A stretch of 13,945 nucleotides of DNA from an uncultured Desulfobacterales bacterium. Its GTDB lineage: Bacteria > Desulfobacterota > Desulfobacteria > Desulfobacterales > UBA11574. Shown one piece after another: positions 6,980 to 12,389 of this stretch. The stretch spans positions 1-13,945 of the forward strand of contig CALANC010000292.1 of assembly GCA_937925895.1 (NCBI GenBank), given 5' to 3'. Both the position numbers and the translations under genes were made by a program. Under the pieces are notes generated by a model that did no database searches, had not been told where the DNA came from, and worked only from the letters and a program-made list of their open reading frames with translations. Every line of letters starts with the position of its first letter. The first letter of the stretch is position 1.

Positions 6980-7155
6980 TGCTATAGTGCAAACATCAGC
7001 GGCCTGAAATATTTAGGATATCATCTTTTCATTAAGGGCAAATTCATTTTGAAGGATTTGCCCTTTTCATTTTTATGATATATGTAACTATCAAGATTCG
7101 GCTTCAGCTTGTGCGTATGGCAAGAAATCACAGGTTTTGGCAAGCCAGATTTTCA
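6980..7155 (+). repeat. Dispersed repeat family A, copy 4 (long form with hairpin)
   Basis: Shares with copy 2 the blocks CTGCTAT...GC...ATCAG (6980 on), GGATATCATCTTTTCATTAA (7017-7036), a GGGCAAAT hairpin, and the core GGCAAGAAATCACAGGTTTT (7119-7138), then GGCAAGCCAGATTTTCATG. The core has TTGGCA where the other copies have TTGACA. It extends to within about 60 bases of the first integron cassette junction. Confidence 0.65.
7034..7075 (+). terminator. Rho-independent terminator after cynS
   Basis: AAGGGCAAAT (7034-7043) pairs perfectly with ATTTGCCCTT (7056-7065), with a 12-nt loop, followed by TTCATTTTTATG. It serves cynS by position but is also a conserved part of the long form of repeat family A. 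A second hairpin without a T run lies at 6971-7000 (GTTGATGT with ACATCAGC). Confidence 0.7.
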
Positions 7156-7211
7156 TGGGAATCTTCCTAATTTATGGTTGTAATTCTTTCGCAGCGAATC
7201 AATATTTAATG

Positions 7212-7945
7212 TTATGCTTCCGAGATAATGCCATGAACAAATGCTGTACTATAATATTTACATTGTTCACGCTATTAGCCATTGGTGGATACAATAATGA
7301 AAGTCAAGCATCCAGAGCCACTCCAACTGACAAAACTAGTCAAAAAACTTTAATAAAACTGAACCCAAAGACATCGGAATATAATATTAATGAAGTTTCT
7401 AAAGGAGCAGTTCGCTTCTCAGCATCTGTTGAGAATAAAGATGATAGCTTAATAACTTTTGCTCATCCTACCATCTGCTTTCCTGCAGACTACCAAATCG
7501 GCAAGTCGTTGAATTTTAAAGATCACCACGGTAAATCGGAAATCCTTCTTACAATAGAAAAACCTGATGGCCAAATTGTAATCTTGCGTGACGGACCTCA
7601 TTTTTTCGACCCTAATAATATTAGTCATTTCACCATTAATCCTGGGGAATCAAAGCTGTTTTATGTTGGATGGTTTTTCCAAAATGCGCGAGGAAGGTGG
7701 GAAGATGACCTTAAAGCCGAAAGTGTGTTTATGGGAAAAGGACAATATAGGGTAAAGTTGCTTTATCGTAATTTTTTTCCATAGGCATTCATTTATGACA
7801 CATCCACCAGTAAGAGGAGTCTTATAAATGTTTGGACAGGAGAAATACAATCCAACGAGGTTCTCGTAAAAATAAAATGAATTTAAGGCATAACCTGCGC
7901 CTGGACGCAGACGGGCTAAAAACCGCGAACGATAGTTAGGCGCCG
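7212..7945 (+). mobile_element. Integron gene cassette 1 (secreted protein gene)
   Basis: A cassette is cut between G and TT of its core sites. Here GTTATGC at 7211-7217 marks the left junction. The attC R'' box at 7888-7894, GCATAAC, is its exact reverse complement, as the mechanism requires because the R' box of an excised cassette is formed by the cassette's own first bases. The gene ATG lies 21 bases from the junction, a typical compact cassette. The unit is 734 bases. No integrase gene lies in the window. Confidence 0.75.
7233..7784 (+). CDS. Secreted protein of unknown function in integron cassette 1
   Basis: 183 residues from the ATG at 7233. An earlier TTG at 7139 is open in frame but lies before the cassette junction and inside a repeat. 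Residues 1-26 (MNKCCTIIFTLFTLLAIGGY and onward) form a signal peptide with no lipobox cysteine, probably cut near SQA. The mature part is strand-rich and aromatic, with segments such as AVRFSASVENKDDSLI, SEILLTIEKPDGQIVIL and KLFYVGWFFQNARGRW, suggesting a beta-sandwich. I recognise no family. The ribosome site is poor. As the only gene of a cassette it would depend on an outside promoter. Unknown exported proteins are common cargo of environmental cassettes. Confidence 0.7.
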   Translation: MNKCCTIIFTLFTLLAIGGYNNESQASRATPTDKTSQKTLIKLNPKTSEYNINEVSKGAVRFSASVENKDDSLITFAHPTICFPADYQIGKSLNFKDHHGKSEILLTIEKPDGQIVILRDGPHFFDPNNISHFTINPGESKLFYVGWFFQNARGRWEDDLKAESVFMGKGQYRVKLLYRNFFP

Positions 7946-7951
7946 TTAACT
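7888..7951 (+). other. attC recombination site of cassette 1
   Basis: 64-base site. R'' GCATAAC (7888-7894) and R' GTTAACT (7945-7951). The inner arms are GCGCCT (7897-7902) and AGGCGC (7938-7943), with the unpaired GG following the left arm where attC sites carry extrahelical bases. GTTAGGC at 7935-7941 also resembles an R' box. The junction at 7945 is preferred because the next cassette's R'' (AGTTAAC, 8362) is the exact complement of GTTAACT. Length is within the known 57-141 range. Confidence 0.68.
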
Positions 7952-8484
7952 TGATAGAGATGGATACGACACAATCAACACGCATTATAGATTTCAGCCT
8001 TGGTGTGGTTGGTGCTTTAATATTTATTTCAGCTGCGACGAAAGTCCGGTTACTTTTTAACATTTTTCACTTTCAATATTTTTGGGAACAAGCAATAGCC
8101 ATCATTTATTTTACATCTGCAATTATTGCTTGTCTTGGTCTGCTTCGTTTGAGAATATGGGGTTTTATTGCTGCATACATTCACATACTTGTTGCAACGA
8201 TGTTTTTGTCGATATCGATTTTGCCCTTTTTATTTAATTTGTTACGATTGGACTATTTGACAGCTAAAAAAGTATTGCTTATCAGCAATTTAGCGATGTT
8301 ATTCTTCATTGTAGTTTTACATGGCATAAAGAGAATGCTGGATAAGAAGTCATCGATGACAAGTTAACAAATCAGTGGAGAGAGACCGGGCTTATACCGC
8401 GACTTTTTAAAGATAATTTTCGGGGGCAAGTGCAGTGCCTTTAAACACTTTTTCCGTATAACAGCCTGGCCACTCACTTGCACG
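7946..8484 (+). mobile_element. Integron gene cassette 2 (membrane protein gene)
   Basis: The left junction is G|TTAACT at 7945/7946. The right end is G8484 of the R' box GTTAAAT. The cassette's R'' AGTTAAC (8362-8368) complements its own left core GTTAACT perfectly. The unit is 539 bases, with the ATG nine bases from the left core and the attC overlapping the stop codon. It directly abuts cassette 1. No further R'' complementary to GTTAAAT is found downstream, so the array seems to end here. Confidence 0.78.
7960..8367 (+). CDS. Small four-helix membrane protein of unknown function in integron cassette 2
   Basis: 135 residues from the ATG at 7960; an in-frame TTG at 7951 would add three residues but overlaps the recombination core. 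Four hydrophobic segments are visible at about residues 9-30, 42-64, 66-95 and 105-127, with short basic loops (KVR, LRLR, KK) and a polar end (DKKSSMTS). The length and the even number of helices suggest a small inner-membrane protein with both ends inside. No motif links it to a known family. The stop codon TAA (8365-8367) lies inside the attC R'' box, a common economy in cassettes. There is no clear ribosome site beyond GATAGAG. Confidence 0.75.
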   Translation: MDTTQSTRIIDFSLGVVGALIFISAATKVRLLFNIFHFQYFWEQAIAIIYFTSAIIACLGLLRLRIWGFIAAYIHILVATMFLSISILPFLFNLLRLDYLTAKKVLLISNLAMLFFIVVLHGIKRMLDKKSSMTS

Positions 8485-8490
8485 TTAAAT
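8362..8490 (+). other. attC recombination site of cassette 2
   Basis: 129-base site with the full attC plan. R'' AGTTAAC (8362-8368), a 5-base spacer, L'' AGTGGAG (8374-8380), a long imperfect arm, L' CTCACT (8473-8478), a 5-base spacer, and R' GTTAAAT (8484-8490). L'' and L' pair except for one extra G (8378), the extrahelical base that sets strand choice in attC sites. Further in, ACCGGGCTTATAC (8385-8397) pairs with GTATAACAGCCTGG (8456-8469) with two small bulges. Confidence 0.85.
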
Positions 8491-8531
8491 TGGCACTGCG
8501 GCTATAATCCTTTAATGGAAATTAAAACCAG

Positions 8532-8568
8532 AAAGCGTGGACTGACGTAAAAATTCCACGCTTTTTCT
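8532..8568 (+). terminator. Rho-independent terminator after the cassette pair
   Basis: AAAGCGTGGA (8532-8541) pairs with TCCACGCTTT (8555-8564), followed by TTCT. It is 40 bases beyond the last attC and would end read-through from the cassettes. The A-rich left flank lets it work in both directions. Confidence 0.65.
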
Positions 8569-8667
8569 AATTGTTGCCTACACAATATCTTGGAGTGGTG
8601 GGATCTGGTATGAAACCTGACATATCTCCAACAAACCCGTAACGAATCTAGATTGCATGTTAATGCT

Positions 8668-8775
8668 GAGACTGTCGAAAAACCCTAAATCTGTGTTTTT
8701 GGGCTTAGTAACTATTTGATTTTATTATATGCCAAAGGGCCCAAATCGCCGTTTTTAGACTTTTCCGACAGTCTC
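8668..8775. mobile_element. MITE-like element, 108 bp, no coding capacity
   Basis: Termini are GAGACTGTCGAAAAA (8668-8682) and TTTTCCGACAGTCTC (8761-8775), inverted repeats of 15 bases with one base offset. Weaker complementarity (AAA and GGGC blocks) continues to about 38 bases. GCT flanks both sides (8665-8667 and 8776-8778), a possible 3-bp target duplication. Terminal GAGACTGTC-type ends are seen on several DDE insertion sequences, so it could be moved by a transposase encoded elsewhere. Confidence 0.65.
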
Positions 8776-8922
8776 GCTATATCTCTGGAAATTTAAAATC
8801 GATTCAATTGGTTGCGATATCATATTTCAAAAATTGAACCGTCCAAGGGTGCATTGACCGGTTTATTTAAACCCTCCTAAGGACTGCTATTAAGACCTGT
8901 GATAGCATCCATTCATGTGAAA

Positions 8923-8963
8923 ATATCATCCATCTCAAAAACCTTTGATATGTCTGACCAACC
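8923..8963 (+). repeat. Dispersed repeat family B, copy 1
   Basis: ATATCATCC, nine variable bases, then ACCTTTGATATGTCTGAC. All three copies align without gaps over 36 bases in the same orientation. Between the MITE and this copy (8776-8922) only a small hairpin (TTCAAT with ATTGAA) is visible. Confidence 0.65.
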
Positions 8964-9093
8964 TTAGGTTTTGTGGATAGATCTGAAAACAAAAAGAGGG
9001 GAATGGAATCAACTTTCTACAATTTTAAAATGAACGCTTCCGGTCAACCATGATAGTCGGATGTTACGATCAATTGACAGGGATCAATAAAAA

Positions 9094-9132
9094 TTCGGAT
9101 GAACAGCCGATTCCTACTCTTGCTCATCCGAA
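9094..9132 (-). terminator. Terminator overlapping the stop of the lysine-rich protein gene
   Basis: On the minus strand TTCGGATGA and TCATCCGAA form a perfect 9-bp stem whose left arm is the last codons of the gene (9124-9132). The stop codon (9114-9116) is in the loop, and the right arm (9094-9102) runs into TTTTTATTG. Confidence 0.75.
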
Positions 9133-9467
9133 GCAGGAGGTGGCGCTTTCTTTTTTTCTTTCTTTTCCTTCTTTGCGGGAGCACCCTTGGCGATCTTTGC
9201 CGACGGCTTATCAGGGGTGTTCTTTTTGGCAGCCAGTTTTTCTGTTTTGGTTTGGACTTTATCAGCGTTTAACTTCTCCTGGGCGGCAATACAGGCCAGG
9301 CGGTAATTTGCTTTGCGGATGTCGGCCCTCATTTTTTTGATAAAGCTGTCGCGTTTAATCGCGACGGTGTCCAAACCTTTCTCTTTGAGAGAAGACATAC
9401 GGGTTACAAGTTTATCACCGGCGACTTTCTTATGACCTTCTAAAAATCCCTTTCTTTTGAGACTCAT
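9114..9467 (-). CDS. Small basic protein with a lysine/alanine-rich tail, unknown function
   Basis: 117 residues. Residues 1-68 look folded and helical (GLDTVAIKRDSFIKKMRADI, then RKANYRLACIAAQEKL). From about 70 the chain is a low-complexity Lys/Ala/Pro tail (KIAKGAPAKKEKKEKKKAPP) ending in acidic SDEQE. Such tails are seen on histone-H1-like and other nucleic-acid-associated bacterial proteins, so DNA or RNA binding is possible, but the N-terminal part matches no family I recognise. AGGAGG lies ten bases upstream of the ATG and fixes the start. A TTGACA (9546-9551, minus) lies upstream, without a convincing -10. The gene is alone on its strand, set between family B copies 1 and 2, and its terminator begins inside the coding sequence. 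Confidence 0.75.
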   Translation of the reverse strand: MSLKRKGFLEGHKKVAGDKLVTRMSSLKEKGLDTVAIKRDSFIKKMRADIRKANYRLACIAAQEKLNADKVQTKTEKLAAKKNTPDKPSAKIAKGAPAKKEKKEKKKAPPPASDEQE

Positions 9468-9567
9468 AGTAAATTTTCCTCCTGCTTCATAGTATAAGCT
9501 TTTTTACATATCGAGAACGAAATTCCACTATAAATCGTAGCGGCTGTCAAATAGAATATAATAAAAA

Positions 9568-9625
9568 GAGGGACGCAGCTTAGTTTTGCAGTTTACAGCT
9601 TTTTATTGCTAAGCGGTGCGCCCTC
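9568..9625. other. Long stem-loop, function unknown
   Basis: GAGGG (9568-9572), CGCA (9574-9577) and GCTTAG (9578-9583) pair with CCCTC (9621-9625), TGCG (9617-9620) and CTAAGC (9609-9614). This gives 15 base pairs with a 1-base and a 2-base bulge and a 25-base loop. It lacks a T run and attC core boxes. It could be a small palindromic element or part of an untranslated RNA. Confidence 0.45.
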
Positions 9626-9704
9626 AGGTTACTAACAATTCATACTCGTAAACAAAACTCCATGTAGAAACTGATCGTTTAAGATATCTCTTCAAACCTT
9701 CAGG

Positions 9705-9743
9705 ATATCAGCCGGCCTCATAACCTTCGATATGTCTAACGCC
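9705..9743 (+). repeat. Dispersed repeat family B, copy 2
   Basis: ATATCAGCC, nine variable bases, then ACCTTCGATATGTCTAAC, aligned gap-free to copies 1 and 3. It lies 135 bases after the opposite-strand gene's leader and 135 bases before the HMG-CoA-lyase-like gene. The remainder of 9468-9877 holds the stem-loop at 9568 and a short hairpin GCGCA/TGCGC (9837-9857). Confidence 0.65.
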
Positions 9744-9877
9744 GCGATGTCTTGTGTTCTTGCCAGTTCTTGAATTCACCTGGCCAAAGATAGAGATCAT
9801 GATTATTTTGAAGCGTCTGACAACGAATTCAACGGGGCGCAGGTTTTATCTGTGCGCTGTTAAAAGGAAGACCAACT

Positions 9878-10768
9878 ATGGCATATCCTACACACGCCTT
9901 CATCACGGAAGTCGGCCCGCGCGACGGGCTGCAAATGGAAAAGCAGGTGCTGTCCACTGATCAAAAAATACAACTGATTAACGGCTTGGTGAAAGCCGGG
10001 GTGAGTTCCGTTCAAGTGGCATCTTTTGTTCATCCCGGCAAGGTGCCGCAAATGGCTGATACCGAATCTGTAATTGACGCTTTGCCGCCAATGGATTCGG
10101 TTGAGTTTAGCGCCTTGACCCTAAATCGCAAGGGGATGGAACGCGCCTGTCGTACACCGATTCAGTGGATCGAAGTGTCGCTTTCGGCCAGTGAAGAGCA
10201 AAGCAAAAGCAACAGCGGCATGTCGGTTCATGAGGCCCTGGCGGAAGCAGTCGCCATGATTGATTTAGCCCGGCAGGAAGGCCGCAAAGTACGCGGCAGC
10301 ATTCAATGCAGCTTTGGATGTGTGCATGAATGTGAAATCGAGGTGTTTCAAGTACAGCGCCTGGCCGAGAAACTCTTGAACAAAGGCTTGGACCGGCTTA
10401 TATTGGCGGATACTACGGGGATGGCCACACCACCGGCCGTGCGTCAAAATCTGGCGGCAATATTGCCTATGGCAGGTGATGTTTCGGTTGGGCTGCACTT
10501 GCATGACACCCGTGGTATGGGCTTGGTCAATCTAATGACCGCACTAGAAATGGGGATTACATATTTTGACACCTCACTGGGGGGCTTGGGCGGATGCCCA
10601 TTTGTTGAAGGCGCAGCAGGGAATATAGCCACCGAGGACACCATCCATTTGTTAAACAGTCTGAATGTTGCCACCGGAATTGATTATACCAAGGTAGCCG
10701 CAGAGTCGCGCAAGCTGAGCCGCCTGCTGGGGCGTGACCTTACAGGTAAGATGTACCGGCTGCTTTGA
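9878..10768 (+). CDS. Hydroxymethylglutaryl-CoA lyase family protein
   Basis: 296-residue DRE-TIM-barrel enzyme expected to split 3-hydroxy-3-methylglutaryl-CoA into acetyl-CoA and acetoacetate, the last step of leucine breakdown. EVGPRDGLQ (11-19) holds the catalytic R15-D16. ASFVHPGKVPQMAD (48-61) matches the family. LHLHDTRGMG (206-215) gives metal ligands H207 and H209. LGGCPFVEGAAGNIATED (237-254) is the signature with catalytic Cys C240 and metal-ligand N249. Length is typical. AAGGAAG lies a few bases before the ATG. No leucine-degradation partner (methylcrotonyl-CoA carboxylase, methylglutaconyl-CoA hydratase, CoA transferase) is adjacent, so related aldol substrates are possible. By eye its base composition is more GC-rich than the flanking DNA. 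It lies between two family B repeats in direct orientation, suggesting it may have moved as a unit. Confidence 0.93.
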   Translation: MAYPTHAFITEVGPRDGLQMEKQVLSTDQKIQLINGLVKAGVSSVQVASFVHPGKVPQMADTESVIDALPPMDSVEFSALTLNRKGMERACRTPIQWIEVSLSASEEQSKSNSGMSVHEALAEAVAMIDLARQEGRKVRGSIQCSFGCVHECEIEVFQVQRLAEKLLNKGLDRLILADTTGMATPPAVRQNLAAILPMAGDVSVGLHLHDTRGMGLVNLMTALEMGITYFDTSLGGLGGCPFVEGAAGNIATEDTIHLLNSLNVATGIDYTKVAAESRKLSRLLGRDLTGKMYRLL

Positions 10769-10849
10769 CCTTGAAGAATATTAACAGAAAGAATTTATGT
10801 GGCATGGAGGACGTTCGAATTGCCTGCAGATATTTGCCATAAGATAAAA

Positions 10850-10891
10850 ATATCATCCGCCCGAAAAACCTGAGATAAGTCTGACTGGCTT
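10850..10891 (+). repeat. Dispersed repeat family B, copy 3
   Basis: ATATCATCC, nine variable bases, then ACCTGAGATAAGTCTGAC, same orientation and spacing as the other copies. It begins 82 bases after the lyase stop. Just beyond it GGCTTGACGACCCAGATT loosely resembles the core of family A, so the two families may be related. Confidence 0.6.
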
Positions 10892-10954
10892 GACGACCCA
10901 GATTGTTCATCTGCTTAGGCTCAAAGATAAGCTCTCAAAAGGACTGGACTGTTT

Positions 10955-11506
10955 CTAAACCTTTGCCTTGCCAAGGAGACCTTTGAAATCAGCCTTCTCC
11001 TTGTTTAGATCCTTATGGAAATTTGCCTCGATTTTTTCAAGTATTGATTGCCACTCTTTGTCCGCTTCCAGATTTGGGACAATGGCAGATCCGTAAATGG
11101 CGTGCTTTCTTGCCAAATTTTTTGTTAACTTTTTTATCCTTTTTTCAGCTGCAATTTCTACAGTGTTCTGAAAATCGGAAAACATTTTATCAAGTCGAGA
11201 TACATCTAAGCCACAAATTTCATTTAACAGGTCAAGATATAATTTATTGTCACGTCCGAACTTAAGATCCTCTAACATAATTCCTGACACCATTTGTTTT
11301 ATGTTCAAATCATATGTCGTTTTCATGCGTTCCAATTCTACTTTTAATTGCTCTTTCCTAGACAGATTATCCTCATATTTTTGCAACAATCCCTTTAATC
11401 GCTTGGTGACCTCGATGCGATCGTGCTCCTTTTTTTCCTCTTTGCTGAGAGTCAGGTGCTTTGTCTTTTCCATAACAATATCAAGTGTACTTTTTATCTC
11501 CGCCAT
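10955..11506 (-). CDS. Coiled-coil conserved hypothetical protein
   Basis: 183 residues, charged and predicted almost all helical, without signal peptide or membrane segment. The opening MAEIKSTLDIVMEKTKHLTL and the following EEKKEHDRIEVTKRLKGLL recall a group of uncharacterised proteins (DUF6657-like) found in Desulfobacterota and relatives; this is from memory of the N-terminal pattern and is tentative. Residues 38-70 (KGLLQKYEDNLSRKEQLKVE and onward) have heptad character. No catalytic motif is visible. GGAGATAAA ahead of the ATG supports the start. It begins 46 bases after the cysteine-cluster gene on the same strand, so the two are probably co-transcribed. Function unknown. Confidence 0.75.
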   Translation of the reverse strand: MAEIKSTLDIVMEKTKHLTLSKEEKKEHDRIEVTKRLKGLLQKYEDNLSRKEQLKVELERMKTTYDLNIKQMVSGIMLEDLKFGRDNKLYLDLLNEICGLDVSRLDKMFSDFQNTVEIAAEKRIKKLTKNLARKHAIYGSAIVPNLEADKEWQSILEKIEANFHKDLNKEKADFKGLLGKAKV

Positions 11507-11552
11507 TTTATCTCCAATGTTGCATCGTTGACGCCATTTTTTTTATTTCTAC

Positions 11553-11990
11553 TTAGGTGTTCTTTACAACATATTCAATCGTTGAGTTAATTATTTTCAA
11601 AATTTTTTCTTTAGAATAGAGCGGTCCACGGCCAATCCCCGGGCATTCATCAGCAACCCGGCGCCACTTTTTCGGAGAACGGATATTTTCAAACCAGAAA
11701 GGAAAGGTGGCACACTGTCGGGGACGTACCGGATAAATAACACACTCGTTTTTATAAAAAAAACACCGCCCATCCGCATGTTCTTTGATACGGTATCCCA
11801 CCTTAAACGGAAGAAGATATGTTTCAATGAAACTTGAAACCTGTTTTGAAAGGTATTTGGCTATCTTTGCGACTTCATTTTCGGTAACGTAGACAATGCC
11901 TGGCTCTCCCATGCAGCAGAGACCGCATAACTGACATTCAAAGTGAATACCTTGATCAAAAAAATAGGACCGATTGTATAGTTTGTTCAT
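11553..11990 (-). CDS. YkgJ-family cysteine-cluster protein
   Basis: 145-residue cytosolic protein with the CxxCxxCC signature of the YkgJ/Fli-type zinc- or iron-binding family (PF03692): C19, C22, C25, C26, then C76, C83, C93 and C116. The segments FECQLCGLCCMGEPG (17-31), GRCFFYKNECVIYPVRPRQC (74-93) and ATFPFW (94-99) are typical. The eight cysteines probably bind one or two metals; the biochemical role of the family is not established. ATG at 11990 with GAG eight bases upstream is the best start. A TATAAT box lies 24 bases before the ATG. It heads a two-gene unit with the coiled-coil protein and is divergent from the cupin operon. Confidence 0.88.
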   Translation of the reverse strand: MNKLYNRSYFFDQGIHFECQLCGLCCMGEPGIVYVTENEVAKIAKYLSKQVSSFIETYLLPFKVGYRIKEHADGRCFFYKNECVIYPVRPRQCATFPFWFENIRSPKKWRRVADECPGIGRGPLYSKEKILKIINSTIEYVVKNT

Positions 11991-12013
11991 TTCATCTCAA
12001 AAAATATCGCCGT

Positions 12014-12019
12014 ATTATA
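12014..12019 (-). promoter_or_regulatory. -10 element for the cysteine-cluster gene
   Basis: A perfect TATAAT on the minus strand, within GGTATAATACGG. The -35 region at normal spacing is poor, so the promoter may need an activator. Transcription would start about 15-20 bases ahead of the ATG at 11990. Confidence 0.5.
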
Positions 12020-12170
12020 CCTTTATGGAAAAATTTTAGAAATGGTCACTGTATCTTGCACGGGTCGGAGGCCTTCCTGCGCTATTTTCAGATGATATAT
12101 CATGATGATATTTCAATATCAATCTCGACCTTTTGTTGCAGATAATAAATCCCGACAAGTTTCTGGCAAC

Positions 12171-12199
12171 TTGACATAAAATCCTAATTTCACTATACT
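12171..12199 (+). promoter_or_regulatory. Strong sigma70 promoter of the cupin-BrkB operon
   Basis: TTGACA (12171-12176), exactly 17 bases, TATACT (12194-12199). Transcription would begin near 12206 and leave a leader of about 180 bases before the cupin gene. In the leader GCCCT (12320-12324) and AGGGC (12351-12355) could pair; no known riboswitch is recognised. A perfect 12-bp palindrome ATGATATATCAT (12092-12103) lies between this promoter and the divergent one. Confidence 0.78.
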
Positions 12200-12389
12200 C
12201 TTTTCAAAAACCAAAAAATTGGCCATGCAGTTTCAGGTTTTAGGTAACACCCGTTATTTCCTTTTTAAATTGAGATAATTTTTCTTTAATTACTAATTTT
12301 TAATTCATCCAGCGCTTTTCGCCCTGGCAAATTGTGCGTTGTACATCTGTAGGGCAAGTAGCCAAAAATTCAAATGAAAGGAACAATAT

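Noticed and set aside
7137..7232. TTG-started N-terminal extension of the cassette 1 protein
   Set aside because: It would begin inside repeat A and cross the cassette junction; the ATG at 7233 begins directly with a signal peptide.
7935..7941. GTTAGGC as the R' box of the first attC
   Set aside because: It fits the generic consensus better, but the next cassette's R'' (AGTTAAC) complements GTTAACT at 7945, which fixes the junction there.
371..8592. ACAATATCTTG word at 371-381 (reverse), 554-565 and 8581-8592, resembling half of an NrdR-type box
   Set aside because: An 11-12-base AT-rich word is expected to recur by chance in 14 kb and no ribonucleotide reductase gene is nearby.
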